From NCBI RefSeq assembly GCF_000224145.3, contig NC_020177.2, positions 3,828,965 through 3,892,964 on the forward strand: 64,000 bases of DNA. Direction: 5' to 3'. The DNA is from Ciona intestinalis (taxonomy: Eukaryota; Chordata; Ascidiacea; Phlebobranchia; Cionidae). Both the position numbers and the translations under genes were made by a program. The notes under the pieces are model-generated. The model had not been told where the DNA came from. It did no database searches and saw only the letters and a list, made by a program, of their open reading frames with translations. The stretch's first letter is position 1. Each line of letters starts with the position of its first letter. This document shows positions 44,559 to 61,880 of the stretch, one piece after another.

Positions 44559-47500
44559 TTAATCCTGCATGGTGTAGGCATACTGGCGATTGGATCTACG
44601 TCCTCTCCAAATCATAACACCGCAGCTGAGCATTATACCAAGCACAACCATGCCAATTGCCAAGCCAACTGTTTCTCCTGTTGTTAATCCCTTTGCTGCT
44701 GGTGGGTTGGGGGTGTCTGGGCATTCTGGGGGTGGGGCTAGAAGCTCCTGGTCAGTTTTAAGGAAGTTGCGCAATGCAGTCAAAGAGATCTGTGTGTTTT
44801 CAAATATAGAAATTATTCTAAGTTTGTTTTGAAATATTACAAAATTATGGTGCTGTTGTTGCTACCAAGCATAACATAAAATATGGAGTAGGTCACTATT
44901 TTCGTAAAAGAAAATGAAATTTACATTTTTTTTAGAAGAAATTATATTAATCACTTAAATATAGCAATTATGATTTAAAATCTATTTACTTACTGGAGAA
45001 GCTGTTGTATTAAAGGTGACAATAAAATTATCAGCAACTGCTGCTTTCAGTTTTGACATTGCAGATTCCAAACTAGCTTGTGGGACCATTGTCTCTGAGT
45101 CACCTGAAATAAAAAAAAAGGTTTTATTGGACATCATTTATTTAACTAGTTCTAAAATGTTGGCAAGTCAATATACAGCCATGCAGCTTTTGTTGAGCTT
45201 AAGTATATAGTACTATGTGCACAAATGAAATTAGGCTTGGTAGCCTTTTTATCCAAGAGACTTCTTGCATAGGAATATAAACACAAGGAAATTAGACAAG
45301 CACCTTGTACATCCGGTACACCAAGTAATGTAACCCACACAAACAGTCGCGTCACGTTTTGTGAGTCAGTATCTAGTTCCAATGTGCTGGTGACAAAAAC
45401 ATGAGATGAGATTCGATAGAATGGCAACCCAGCTTGCTTTCCAACTTCCTGGATGATAGCCTCTGTAAAAAGTAATCATTTTGTGGTGAATGGCATATTG
45501 ACATGAATGGAACCCTGACGTGGCAAGCAATAACAGTCATATTAACATGTTATGTTTTATACATCTCACACCAACTTACGAGTTGCTACATATCTAACTT
45601 TATGAGTAATGCCTTGGCCTAGGAATTCTAGCAGTTGGCTTTATTCCTATTTACTTCTTTTAAAGAACAAAGAATACGTAAAATTTTCAATTGCACAAGT
45701 TAAACAAGTTGCTCACTTTGGAAAGACGGGTAGTTCATAAGGATTTGATGATATTGTTCTCCAGGGAACTTCATGACTACTGTTGTCTTGAGAGATTGAT
45801 TGTAACACTGTGAAACATCGAATACATTCAAATCATTGATTCCACGACCGGAGTCGTACGCATAAAGATGCTGCTTAACTGTGAGGTTGGTGGTTGCGTT
45901 AACCTGGAAAAAAGAATGTTTTGTATGCACATTAAATATTGATCAAGAAATCTTTCACCAATAGTTGGTAAAAAGTATATTCAAAGTTTGCTACTAATTT
46001 ATATCTGCTACCAGGTAATATATCCCACTGAGCTACTGTAATTTTTTTATCTGGCAAATGGCCCAGTGGTTAGTAGGCACATCGTAACCGAAAGATACCA
46101 ACTTTTGATGCTTGTTAATGCCTTTGCAAGACACAACTGACATTGCTCAAACCTGTTGGTCAATGATGAATCAAAGCATTCAGGGTGTCCCCCACATAAA
46201 ATAGAATAACTTCAAAAGGGATTTGCTAAATTATGCGAGTGCGACTTTCAATGGATAAATAATATCTTACCTCACTAATTACTGTCTGGTCAATTCCTAT
46301 GAGTGTACCATGTCCATTCAAGTTAGCTGTGTACATGGTCAAGTAGAGATATTCATTATTGCCAGGGTAGAAAACACCATATGGGGCATTCTAAAAAATA
46401 TGACACAAAGAAATAGTTTAGGGAAAATTAGCATTTATATTATTAGTGATATATGTGTTTTTGATGTAACAGTAAACACAACAAAAGATAAAAAAAATCT
46501 CACACAAAGTTACATATATACATAGTAACTTATAAGCAGGTTTGTGGTGTTTGAAATAGAACAACCGTAGAAGGGCTGTCATTGCCCTGCCACGAGAGGA
46601 TAGGCCAACCAAGTTACATCAATTCATTAATATATTAAGATATATAGATATAGCATTCTTTATCAGGTAGTGTTTAAACTTAATTCCATACCACTGGTTT
46701 AGTGCCAATCCAAATATCAGCTGCAATTCCTTTGTACATTCCAAGACCTCCATATGCAGGTTTAGTAGCATCTACAAATGCCCCCATCTGTTTCAGATGA
46801 ACCTAAGAAAAAATGTTTACTATAATATTCGCTTTTTGGTAAATAATAGTATCTATATAATATATGTATTTGTAATGTTTAAATTTCAAGAAATGTTCAT
46901 TTTATTGTTGAAAAATCATTTACCAGATGAGAAGTTTTGTTGGCTTCTGCATCTATGTATGATGAATTAATAGGTATGGGGGTGATTTGGCAAACACCTG
47001 AGCTGGTTTGATTGAAGGCAAGACCCTGGTTGAAATCATGGACTCTAAAAAGGTGAGAGAAAAATATTGAAATTGAATTGGTTAGAGCGGAGATAATATG
47101 GAATATTGGATGTATTGTGATAACACCAGTGTCTAATTGCACACCATGGGAACTGGCTGCATGGACCATATTAGAGTAAATGGTGTTGTATGTTAATGAT
47201 ACACTCGTCAAGACTCATTGAATAAACTTGATTTTATGAATGTCGTTACATTTAGGTTTACATTCGAGGTATAGAAGTGGATTAAATTTACTTGTTACAA
47301 ACTTCTATTTACATTTTGCTGTGGAAAGCAGATTCTCCTTGTCCATACATAAGGTCAACTCTGAAGAAATTATTTATTTTGTCATAATATTCAACAATTT
47401 CTGCTGTTACGATGGTACTAGATGCCAATGAGGTGTACACCTCGAATTTAAGTGTGTGTTGCTCAGAGTAAACCTTGATTTCACTTCTGGGCTTGTCTTT

Positions 47501-49237
47501 TCTGCCTGAAAAGTAAAACAATTGCAAGGAATAAAGATAATTGTTGGTTTTTTATTATGAAATTTAATGGTTAGGAATTTGAATGGTTCTACGGCAATTT
47601 ATAAAATGTAACTCACTATGTTTAAAAAAAAGATAGGTTTAATATATTTAAAAATATTCATACCTTTGCAAATCATTCCAAAGGGTCTTGTAGGAGTCCA
47701 GCTATCAGTTGCATTTGATGTGTGAAAATCAGAAAACTTGTACACATACGCTTGAGAAGTGGTGGTTCCATTTGGAGCAGTGGTTAAAGCCTGATTGAAG
47801 ATGTATTGTAAAACTATATATGCAGGGAGTTAAGAGTAGTGGAGTACACTGGCACAGCTAACCTAATGTTTTGAAGATCATGCTATTTAAAAAAAACGAA
47901 GATAAGGGAATCAACAACAAAACAACAGTTGTTAAAATATGCTTATGGATAAAAAGTGTGGGAAAGAATGTCAATTCAAAAGCATGGCTGTTGATCCCAA
48001 AATATACATTGCATGATTTTTTAAATTTTTATTCATGAATTACAAACTTACTTGCAAGGTGAGTTTAACAGGTGCTCGTTGCGCAGCTGGCATTGTCCAG
48101 TTGTGCATGCTGAAGTAAACATCAACCAAGTACGTGACTGTATTATTTTCAAATGTCAAGCATGTCTGGTAATGGTCAGTAATGATACCATCCACTGTAA
48201 CATTACCCTGAAACATAAAGATTGTTTTCAAATCCGGTGCAATCGACTATACTGCATTAAAGCCTTACATCTATCTTGAAAACAACTCCGTGGGTGTAAA
48301 AAGCTTGAGTTACCTAATTAAACTGATTTTCTGCTTACCTCATATGTTGAATTGTAACCAGCATTCCACAAAAAGGAATTCTTCACGCTGTCTGGTCCAT
48401 TTTCAACTCCAGCACCAAACAGGGACATTTGCTCAATAGTGGAGGTGAGGTTGCTGACATCACATTGCTTTGTAATCTCTGTTTTAACAGGATGTGTACA
48501 TGTTATATGTTGTAATTGTAAATGATATGCTACTTAGGTGCTTCATTTTCGTATACAAAGTGATTATGTGCACTAACTAGGACCTACACATACATGCTTC
48601 AATCAAGTACAGTATTTCAGTGTACAAAATTGGTTTGTATCTCATAATAAAATACCAACTTAAAACAAGGTTAAAATAAAAATGTACCGTTCACTTTGAA
48701 AGTTTGGTTGTTTTGATAATCATACATCACTTTGTTGGAACAACGTTTTCCATCTTTAATTTGATCAAGGAAAAGGAAAACAGTTCCATTGACATGGTCA
48801 TAGAATTCCAATCCATCAAGGGTCTTTGATAAGGCTGTAACAAATATTAGGTCTATATTAGTGAAGTCCAGTTGTTGTTATTGTTGTTCTATGTATAAAA
48901 AATGAATACTCAGTAAAATATAGGACAAGAACATGGTTGCAAGATTCAAAATATACTGTTTCTGACATCTCCATAGTAAAACAAACAGTATATAAAAAAC
49001 GCAATCAAGTAAAAATTAAATGTATATATATTGAATAATTGATGGACTCCATAACCAGACAAGTATAAGCAACAACAAATACTGACCAGGGACGTTTATC
49101 TGTATTTTGTAGCTATACATTTTCTTGTCAAGATCTGGCATTCGCTGCAGGATTTTTCCAGTTATGTTTGGACATTGTCCAACTGCATAAGTTTGAGCAG
49201 CGTACGTAAGAACTAACATGAATATTAACATTTCCAT
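44559..49237 (-). CDS. Type I membrane protein with LolA-like ectodomain, 13 exons
   Basis: Exons (transcript order): 49237-49087, 48834-48688, 48478-48339, 48207-48052, 47790-47664, 47505-47313, 47044-46924, 46802-46692, 46390-46271, 45903-45717, 45462-45304, 45103-44994 and 44789-44559; all phases join and give 650 aa. A signal peptide (MLIFMLVLTYAAQ) is followed by a large ectodomain with many N-glycosylation sequons, then a Pro-rich stalk, one transmembrane helix near residues 614-635 (VGLAIGMVVLGIMLSCGVMI) and a 15-residue tail starting WRGRRSNRQ. Two related stretches (one with a conserved VNGT...C pattern in exon 2, one with FNQTSSGVC in exon 7) and the GMYKGIAADIW motif recall the LolA-like domains of uncharacterised metazoan membrane proteins. 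That family match is from memory and not secure. Function is unknown; a cell-surface or endosomal role is inference. Confidence 0.82.
46055..46190 (+). repeat. Possible tRNA-SINE head
   Basis: TGGCCCAGTGGTTAGTAGGC fits a polymerase III A box. The following about 100 bp (GACACAACTGACATTGC, GTTGGTCAATGATG) loosely follow the SINE at 61881. It lies in the intron between exons 9 and 10 of the membrane-protein gene. Confidence 0.4.
46490..46628 (+). repeat. SINE tail fragment
   Basis: CACAAAGTTACATATATACA, TAGTAACTTATAAGCAGG, GAACAACCGTAG and CACGAGAGGATAGGCCAACC match other SINE tails here. It lies in the intron between exons 8 and 9 of the membrane-protein gene. Confidence 0.6.
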
Positions 49238-50533
49238 AATGCTTAAAGTCTTAGGTTATCCCTATCTCTCTGAATAATAAATAAAATTTGCTAACCCACA
49301 GATATGGTAACATTCAACTCATGTCGGTGTTTATAATTAATAAGACAATTCATTAAAGCTGTCTGCTGTGGAATCACATGATGTCACGTGATGAATACTC
49401 CCATGATATTACATGCGATTTCATACAAGCTCGTTTTCGCGATGGAAAAATGCTGATTAGAAATTTCATTACAAACTCTTCCATTCACTAAATGTAAAAT
49501 GAGTTTTGGGCCGCTTAAATGGAAACATCCTGAAAAAGGAAACGAAACCACGGGTGCTGCATTCTTCTTCGTTCTTTCGTGTACAATAAACATGCCGATA
49601 TTTCGTGTCGAGTTTTCATAACGATGTAACTCTTCTAAACAAACGAAAACAGACAATTTAAAACGAATAAGCCGGAAATTAGAGAACACCAACCATGTAA
49701 ATTTACGAAGAAAAATGTTATAAAATAAAATCTGATCACAATACATTCAAATTTATATTCAAATTTGCAAACTTCCGAGCAATAAAGTTGAACTTTAAAG
49801 TTATAGTTTACGAAACAAATTTACTTTTAATACGTAGTTAACGTACCTTTACTTTTCTATGTTTACTAGGTATCTATGGTTTTAAACGGGAAGTATATGA
49901 AAACGACAACGACTTCTTGTACGTGGATTCACTTGGTGACCGGTTTCTAACCAATAGAAAACAGTAAGTTTGTAATTTATGTTTAATTAATTTTCTATAC
50001 ACAAAATTCTTCAATATTCGATTCAATTCGAACATTCTCCGGCTTCGGGTAAAGGAAGTTTTCTCATATGACGTAATTGCCTAATTCCTGTATAAGTTTG
50101 ATGTTTACTTAAATGGAATAACGCCTTGGCAAACCTAAAATAAGGCAAGTATGGACTTGATACTATGTAAAATGTTTTTCATTTATATATGCAGTTGGTG
50201 GTTTCTGGCCATGTGTATACTTAGAAGTCTGGCAATTGTTGTGTTTTTGACCTTAAACGACCGACATTTCGTCTGGCATACGGCTAGACATTCCACGGCC
50301 GTGGCACAATGTTTAGTGTGCCTGTCTTGACGCTGCTATCATATGTATCTCGGGACAAGACACTTACGTTGGTTCGCGACAAGACACTTAAACCTTAGTC
50401 GATAGACAAACGTTGGTCCTTCAATGATATCTAACACTGTCTAGTAATTAAAAGGCAAGATTGTTTGATTGTAATTGCTTTGTTTTGTTCAGAAACCTTT
50501 AACCCTGAAGTACCAGCGCACATTTGTTCCATC
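49238..50533. other. Divergent promoter region
   Basis: A head-to-head intergenic stretch of about 1.3 kb between the minus-strand membrane protein and the first UBE2D gene. A SINE-head fragment lies at 50281-50400. A non-coding first exon of the E2 gene may lie here (for instance before GTAAGT near 49964), but this is not demonstrable from sequence. Confidence 0.5.
50281..50400 (+). repeat. tRNA-SINE head fragment
   Basis: GGCCGTGGCACAATGTTTAG, GTGCCTGTCTTGACGCTGCT and GGGACAAGACACTTACG follow the head of the SINE at 61881 (GCCGTGGTATAGTGG, TTGACGCTGCTACC, GGGCCAGACACTTAACG). The tail is missing. Confidence 0.65.
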
Positions 50534-51952
<1,419 letters not shown>

Positions 51953-52797
51953 AGTCTCTTGTAGAACCTTTTTTTTATGTAAATAAATTCCTCTATCACA
52001 TATTTTAAATGACTTGATTTAATTGTAAAACATCTGCTAAAAGCAAGATTACTGTAAAGTTACATTTATTATATAATGCTTTTATTTTTCCAACTGTACC
52101 ACGTTAATAATTCACGTTAGAGTTGTTTAGCACTAATCATTGTTAAATTTTGTATCGTTTATGTGTTTGCCCAATCAATTCTGTAAGATTTTTCTTCTGG
52201 TATACAAACAAAATTCTCTAGTTTGGAAGCATTGAGTAGTTTATTTAGCAGAGATATAGTTCTGTTTAAATTTATGCCGAATTTAGAGTTATCTGTTACC
52301 AAAGAGTATAAACCTAACGGCGACGAAAGAGAATGAAGGAAAGAGATTGAGTAATCTAGTTTTGGTGTTCAACTTTTGTGCGTCCTAAAGTTTCTATACA
52401 GTTTACGCCTTAGGGAATGTGTATTCTTAACAGAACTTTCAGTAAATCATACCGTATTTGCAGCTTTGGTAGTCTGATATAGCATCACAACGGAAGTTTT
52501 ATTTTAGAATAAAACACAAAAGCTTAAGTAAACGTCCAAAAAAGCAATGAAATAAACCGCCCCTAATAAAGGTCGTACTCGAAAGGTGGCGCAAGGGCGC
52601 AAGAGAAACGGAACAACGGTGCTGGATACTTGTGTTTGCAAATGGCAGTATATAGGCGAGGCGGCATGATTGGTTAATACAAGTGTTTCACAGTTCAGTA
52701 TATAAATCAATTGGTTTGTAGGTATCTTTTTTTAAAACGACACTGCATTGTTTGTGAGGTGAATTAGAAGTTAAAATAAACACACAAAACAATCAAA
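51953..52797. other. Spacer between E2 copies A and B
   Basis: It holds the 3' UTR of copy A and the promoter of copy B. A TATATAAA string is at 52699-52706. No other gene was seen. Confidence 0.6.
52699..52706 (+). promoter_or_regulatory. Possible TATA box of E2 copy B
   Basis: TATATAAA lies about 95 bp upstream of the ATG at 52798 with no intervening splice acceptor needed. The position would suit a short 5' UTR. Confidence 0.35.
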
Positions 52798-54350
<1,553 letters not shown>

Positions 54351-55387
54351 CACATGAAATGTAATCAGTACAGTGTCTGTCTGTTTTAGTTCTCTTAGCT
54401 TGGCGATTTGCATTTTAACATAATTAGTATTTGAATGTAGAAGCGTTTGTCCAAAATATCAGTAAAACTAACAGTTCATCTTAGCTGTCCACCATCTTGT
54501 ATTTTCTGAGCACTGATGCAGGAGTTGCCAATTATATTATATGATGAGTAATTTTTCTTGACAGTTTTTAACTTTAATTCAAATTGTAACTTCTACTATT
54601 TGACAGAAGTTTTCATTAAACTTCTGCTGTGAATAAAAATTGACTTTTGTTTCTTTCTGACAGAAGTTTTCTTGTTTATTTATTGGCTTTGTATAACATG
54701 TTTTTCTGCCAAGTTTAAATTGCATGTTAATTTTAACGTAGCCATCGGTTTGGGCTGCTTCAATTCTCATTCTTCTTCCCATACTGTCGTGTTCAGAATA
54801 TTGGAATTGTGAATTTAAACATAACCTTGAAATGACATGTGTTCTCCAAATTATTTTTTTAAGAGGTTAGATTAGTAGATAGAGTCAGAGATTCAGCTTA
54901 CATTAGCGGTTTGTACTTCAGGTATTTTAGAAAAAGTATTTAGAAAAATCCGCGCAAACATGTATAACTACTAAAATAGAAGAAGTGTAAGCGTGTTGAT
55001 TAGTTTGGTGGTGTTTCTCCACAGTAAAGTCGTAACGAAGAGCTCGGGGTGGCGTAATTTATATGCGTAACAAGGTCGTCGTTTGATGGCGTAAGCATTA
55101 CATAAAACTTATGTAAAAGGAAGTTCCAGAGGAACTTTCTCGTTTACGTATGACTGTGCAACTCTTTCTCATCAAAACTAACGGGACGTGTATAAAAATA
55201 CATTGTCTTCTTGATCGTATTTTGTTAAGGTTGAAGTTCATAACATGAGTTTTACTGTTTAAAATACGTGAAATATTTATGTTGGTGTGTTTCGTAAACT
55301 ATTACGGTGTTAAAAAAACGGTTTTATTAACAGAAACAGAGGATTCTAGGGAATCTATAGGAAAAGAACTGATATATATATATTAAA
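54351..55387. other. Spacer between E2 copies B and C
   Basis: The 3' UTR of B and promoter of C, AT-rich. A near-duplicate word (TTTGACAGAAGTTTTC / TTCTGACAGAAGTTTTC) occurs at 54599 and 54655. No gene was recognised. Confidence 0.5.
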
Positions 55388-57137
<1,750 letters not shown>

Positions 57138-58410
57138 AACATCAGTCCGAAGTTAATTGCAAGTGCAAAATTTTGTTTTTGACTATGTGATGTTGTTTTG
57201 TACATATAGTAATATAGACTTACCAGTCTTTCAATGAATTTAACTTAATCTATTTACCCTTAAGTGTGATAATGTCAAAAACGTTTGTAAATCCTTTGAA
57301 TGCATGTAGTGTGATTTAGTGCTGGTGATGACATTTCGCACACACCTAAAAATAATCCAACTGTCGCATTTACTCAACCCTTAATACTCGCTTATCTAAA
57401 TTTCTAAAAATTGCCCAGCTTTGTTACATCCATGTAGGTTGGTTCTGTATACAATGTACCCAAAACTTTATACCTGTGTTGTTCTTTTATGTTTGGAAAA
57501 TGCAGGTACAGTGTCATGGCATTAGCTCAGACTGCATGCCTCATAACAGGAAGATAGTAGTCAAATCTTGCTGCTACCATTGTTATCAGTCTATCAATGG
57601 ACAGATACAAGAGATAGATTAGTGGTCAGAACTTGCTATGGAACAAATCTGCTTGTATGGTGTTCTAAAGGATTTTCATGATACAAGCTTTTACTCAGGA
57701 CTAAAGTAAGCAACAGTTTGAACAGGAAATGTGTGGGTTTTTGAGCAAAATTTGACTACAACAAATCCAACTGTGAGTTTGTTTGTTTTCTAATCCCACA
57801 TGTTGGCAAGAAGTTTTGTATAATAGGCTCTTGGTGGAACAATTAGTTATTACTTGAACTTGCTCGTCTGGTAAAAAATCTTTTTTATACCCCCCTGTTT
57901 TATGTGCCTGTTTCTTTGGGAAGTCATAAATAGAATAATATAGTTACTGGTTGCAAATACTTTTTCACATTTTATTGAACTACGCATTTAAAATAACAGG
58001 ATATGGTTCACAATGTCCACAAGTTTTACATTTCAGTTCATTCAAGTAACATTTCAGTTTTGAGAACGTTTCTGGCAGTGTTCAAATTTGGAATGGGCAG
58101 CAAAAATGATGATTGTTGAGTTTAGCGGGCAAGATGTGTAAATATGTACAGCTGTGGTTTGTAGATTGTTTGAAGAGACACCATACCAGTAGGAAATTTT
58201 GTTTCAGCAATATCAGTTGCATATGAAATAAGAAGTTTCAACCAAAATATAAAAACAGGTTTTTTTTTGTATAAAATGCTGAGTCCAGTTTCAGTAGACT
58301 TAAAATCTGGTAAAAAGTTTGAGACTTATATATAAATACAGAGGGGAGTTTTATGGGTTTAAAAACGTAAGCTTCATATAAAAATACAAAAATGTTGAAG
58401 GCTACTCAGA
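57138..58410. other. Convergent stretch between E2 copy C and the caspase
   Basis: It holds both 3' UTRs and a tRNA-SINE head fragment near 57515. Nothing coding was recognised. Confidence 0.6.
57515..57612 (+). repeat. tRNA-SINE head fragment
   Basis: GTGTCATGGCATTAGCTCAG followed by ACTGCATGCCTCATAACAGG and CTTGCTGCTACCATTGTTAT resembles the SINE head at 61881 (GCCGTGGTATAGTGG, GCCTGTAACCC, GACGCTGCTACCATTGTG). The tail is absent. Confidence 0.5.
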
Positions 58411-61297
58411 TTATATCCCAGGAAAGAAGTAAAGCTTTTTGGATAGGCTGGACTTGAATTCAGGCATCACTTTGCACCTACAGGGAAAAATATGTTGGAA
58501 TAGTCATTTAGCCCAGTTGTTTCCCAATAATATATATAATACTTTTATCATAGCACTCAGAAATTGCACAAAACGTTTTTAGAAAAACCATATGAATAAA
58601 GCAAAACAGAGTAAAAAACAGAGAAACAGAGTAAAGTCGATAAAAGGCGTTCAAATCTTTTAGCCTGAGCCATTCAAACAAGGGAACAAACAACAGAATA
58701 TAAGAAATCATTTCAACTAACCTATGATAAACAGAACCAGGACACCAACCCTCCTTGTGTTTAAGTATGTTGTTGACTTTGGTCATCATGTCAAGCAAAT
58801 CTGTGTCGCATGCATGTCTTGCCAACACCTACAAACACGAGTTACAAGATTGGTTTAAATTTAAAACTTAATTAGAAAAGTAGAGATACTAACCCTGACA
58901 AAGGCTTGAATATACCAACTCCCGTGTTTAGTGTTCCTCATGGCAGCAAAGCCTTTCATGGTAGCTTGACCAATCAGCATGTCGGACTTTTGAGGCAGCT
59001 TGTTCCTAATATGGTCATTGGATGAAGAAGTAGATGTGTTGTCAACATCACCTACTGGGGCCTAAGTGAGATAAAGAATGCTGTTACCGATAATTTAACA
59101 ATTTTTAATCTTTTCACTCCATATGTTATACACTTCTATACAGGTAAACTCAAGGACAATCTTTCAGAACAGGAATTTGAGTGTTTACCTGTACAGGACC
59201 ATCCACTTCATCCACTCCCATATCATATTCATCGCCTTGGCAAGCTTGAAAGAGAAAGATCTGCAAAACAGTAACTCAGATTAAAAGCATACGAATGTAT
59301 GATGCAGAGAGAATATTTAGATAACGGTTTTATTAATACTTTGTGAACTAAGAAGTTCACACACACGTCACACAGAAATAGATTATCTGGTAAAAAACAT
59401 CAATTGATTATAACATTTTATTGCCGTTTGGCTAGCTGTTTACGTATACAGTATATAAGCATGGTACCAACAACAGCAAAACCAGTTCACGTTCCTACTA
59501 CCTTTGGTTTCTTCTGAAGTGAGTGGCAATTTTGGTTTGAGAAAAAGTTCACCACAGTGTCAATGGCAACAGATACTCCGTCACTACCATAGAAACAACC
59601 TGCATCTCCATGACTCATTGCTGCCACTAGTGAGCAACTATTGTAATAGTGCTCTTCCAGCTCGGCAAATGTCTAATTATTAAGATTCAATAAATTATAT
59701 ATGCGATTGCCTAAATATGAATTGTGCATTTAGGCAGTAAACATTAACATGAAAATGTGATCAGAAAACAAAAAATTGAGAGAGATGCATTTCAAACACA
59801 TGATGTTCAACCATACCTGTAAGGTTGAAACTATTTGTTCAGCAGTTCCATTGATTAAGACATAACATTGAAAACCAATCTGTTGCAAAACAAGTTCCAA
59901 TCTGACACGGTCTTTTTCACTTCCCTGCATAATTAAATGTTTCGTGTCACTGTGTTTTTACCTCTTATACATGGTGATTAGTTAGATAGGGTTTTTTAAA
60001 CAGAAGGCTAGTTAGTGGTCCATAGATGGAACTTTATAATTTAATATCATACTTCAGAAGATCCCTCTCTTACCTCTCTGTTTAACAAGTCACTTTCCGG
60101 GTGAAATTTCTCAACAGAAATAATCAAGGCTGCTCCCTTTGGTCTGCCTCTCATTGTCATTTGGTAACAGTCCGTGTGTTGCATAAGATGCTGGAAATGA
60201 TGAAAAGTATTTGCTTACAAATTAAATTATGGTAACCAATCCATAGGTGGGCCATTAAACATCTTGATATTCAGAAGGCATGAGTAATTATGTATAAAGT
60301 AATCAACTTTTTTGACCTTATTGTTTGCATTAGTAATAATTTTTACTTAATGCTTGACAGAAAATTTCCCTGTTCATTCTAGCTTTGGTCCCTGTAATTT
60401 TACTTTAAATATCTTGTTTACTAAACAAGTTATGTAATACCTGGTGTGTGGATTTGCGAACTGTTAAATCTGATACTGTTGGTCCGTCAAAAAGGTCCAT
60501 GCCCTGGTGCAAATTTATTTGGTACGATGTAGCAGCTTTGGTGGATGTTGGGCTTTGCACAGTGTTGATATGATTGATGGCAGTGTTAGATTGTGTGCGG
60601 ACATCGGACCTTGAAAACAATGAGTGTACTGAAGCAGTGGAACGGATGTTGCTTAGTGAATCTGTAGGAGATGGTGCATCATCCATTTGCTCTATATAAG
60701 ATGAGGATTCACGATTTCTTTTAGGTGGTGTTTCCTGATTTGCATAGATGACCTGAGAAGATGCAGGGATAGATAGATAGAACTTTGATCAGTGTTCTCC
60801 ATTGGCCTTCGGCGGGATAGTGGTGCTGATGTTCCACTGGTACCAGGAAGATTTGAGTTCGCTGTTGCAATGCTTTCAAAGCGGAAAATAGAAGCTGAGA
60901 GTTCAGGTCCTCCCGAACCGTCATTTGCGTTGCTTTCATTTGGTTGTGACACACCCTGTGCAGGATCCAACAATTCAGCCAAATGAGATTGGTCACTGTT
61001 TATCAGTGCAATACGAAAAGCATTAAAAGCATTAGGACCACGTCCTGGCAGCAGGGTTAAAAACTCAACCTGAAAAAACAAAACAAAATAATTTTTTTAC
61101 TAAACATAATGCAATTGTATTAGCAAAAGATGTCTTACATTTTTTTTTAAAACCCTTTGATGCGAAAGAACTCTATCAGCAAGAATGTCATTAAATATTC
61201 CCTCTCCAATTAATTCTTGCAGCAATTCATCAACAACTAATTCCTTGCAGAGTGTGTGGCGATTGGTTCTCAATTTCTCTTTATGAGTGCTCAACAT
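58411..61297 (-). CDS. CARD-containing caspase, 10 exons
   Basis: Exons (transcript order): 61297-61139, 61069-60784 (end uncertain), 60691-60441 (start uncertain), 60190-60074, 59924-59817, 59672-59502, 59260-59189, 59061-58894, 58828-58722 and 58477-58411; about 501 aa. Residues 1-95 are a CARD of the caspase-2/9 kind (DELLQELIGEGIFND ... FLTLLPGRGPNAFNAF ... HLAELL). A Ser-rich linker (about 96-240) is followed by the peptidase: RGRPKGAALIIS, catalytic H328 in AMSHGDAG, catalytic C371 in QACQG, then GVDEVDG, whose DEVD (381-384) suits cleavage between the large and small subunits, SDMLIGQAT, GSWYIQAFVRVL, and the family ending LYFFPG. It should be an initiator-type caspase recruited through CARD contacts. 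The exon 2/3 junction needs an intron to change frame; the donor at 60783 with the acceptor at 60692 keeps phase, but another phase-1 donor upstream is possible. Confidence 0.93.
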
Positions 61298-61448
61298 TAT
61301 GAAAATCTAAAGCATAATAAGAAGAAGTCTATGATGAACCAATCTGAATAAACATAAAGAAAGTTTAATTATCCTGAAACAAACTTAGAATACTCAGTTT
61401 GTGAGCAACCATAAAGAAACTACTACTAACACTTAACGTATAACACGC

Positions 61449-61548
61449 CACAAAGGTTGCCGCAATCGCACACACATCGAGAATCGAACCTAGTATCCTT
61501 AGGTTGCAATGCAAGCGCCTTTACCACTCAGTCACGCCGTCTCATGTT
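61449..61548 (-). repeat. tRNA-derived SINE fragment
   Basis: On the minus strand TGACTGAGTGGTAAAGGCGC fits an A box and GGTTCGATTCT a B box, with about 40 bases between. The acceptor and anticodon arms do not pair properly, so this is a tRNA-derived repeat rather than a working tRNA gene. Confidence 0.55.
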
Positions 61549-61880
61549 ATTAGTGACAAAACTATATAAATCTAATGGTTTTACAAATTTTGTTTATTAA
61601 ATTTTACCGGTAACTATAGTATTTTAATTAAACCGCGTAAACAAAGCGAGTTCAAAAACGGAACTGAAGTGCCTGACGGACCAAGGTTACCCGAATACAT
61701 AGTACAGTACAGTATAGATTTAAAAACACTGATGCCATTTTCGATACATTCGAGCGACTACAAAAACGTGGCGTCATCTATCCGGACGTCTTGCTGCATT
61801 ATGTTCAATATACAACATAACCGTAAAATAATAAGACTTCGGCTAGACCGTATGTTGTTATGCCATTTGGTACAAATTCT

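Noticed and set aside
61449-61548. A tRNA gene on the minus strand
   Set aside because: The A and B boxes are present but the acceptor and anticodon stems do not pair, so it is listed as a tRNA-derived repeat.
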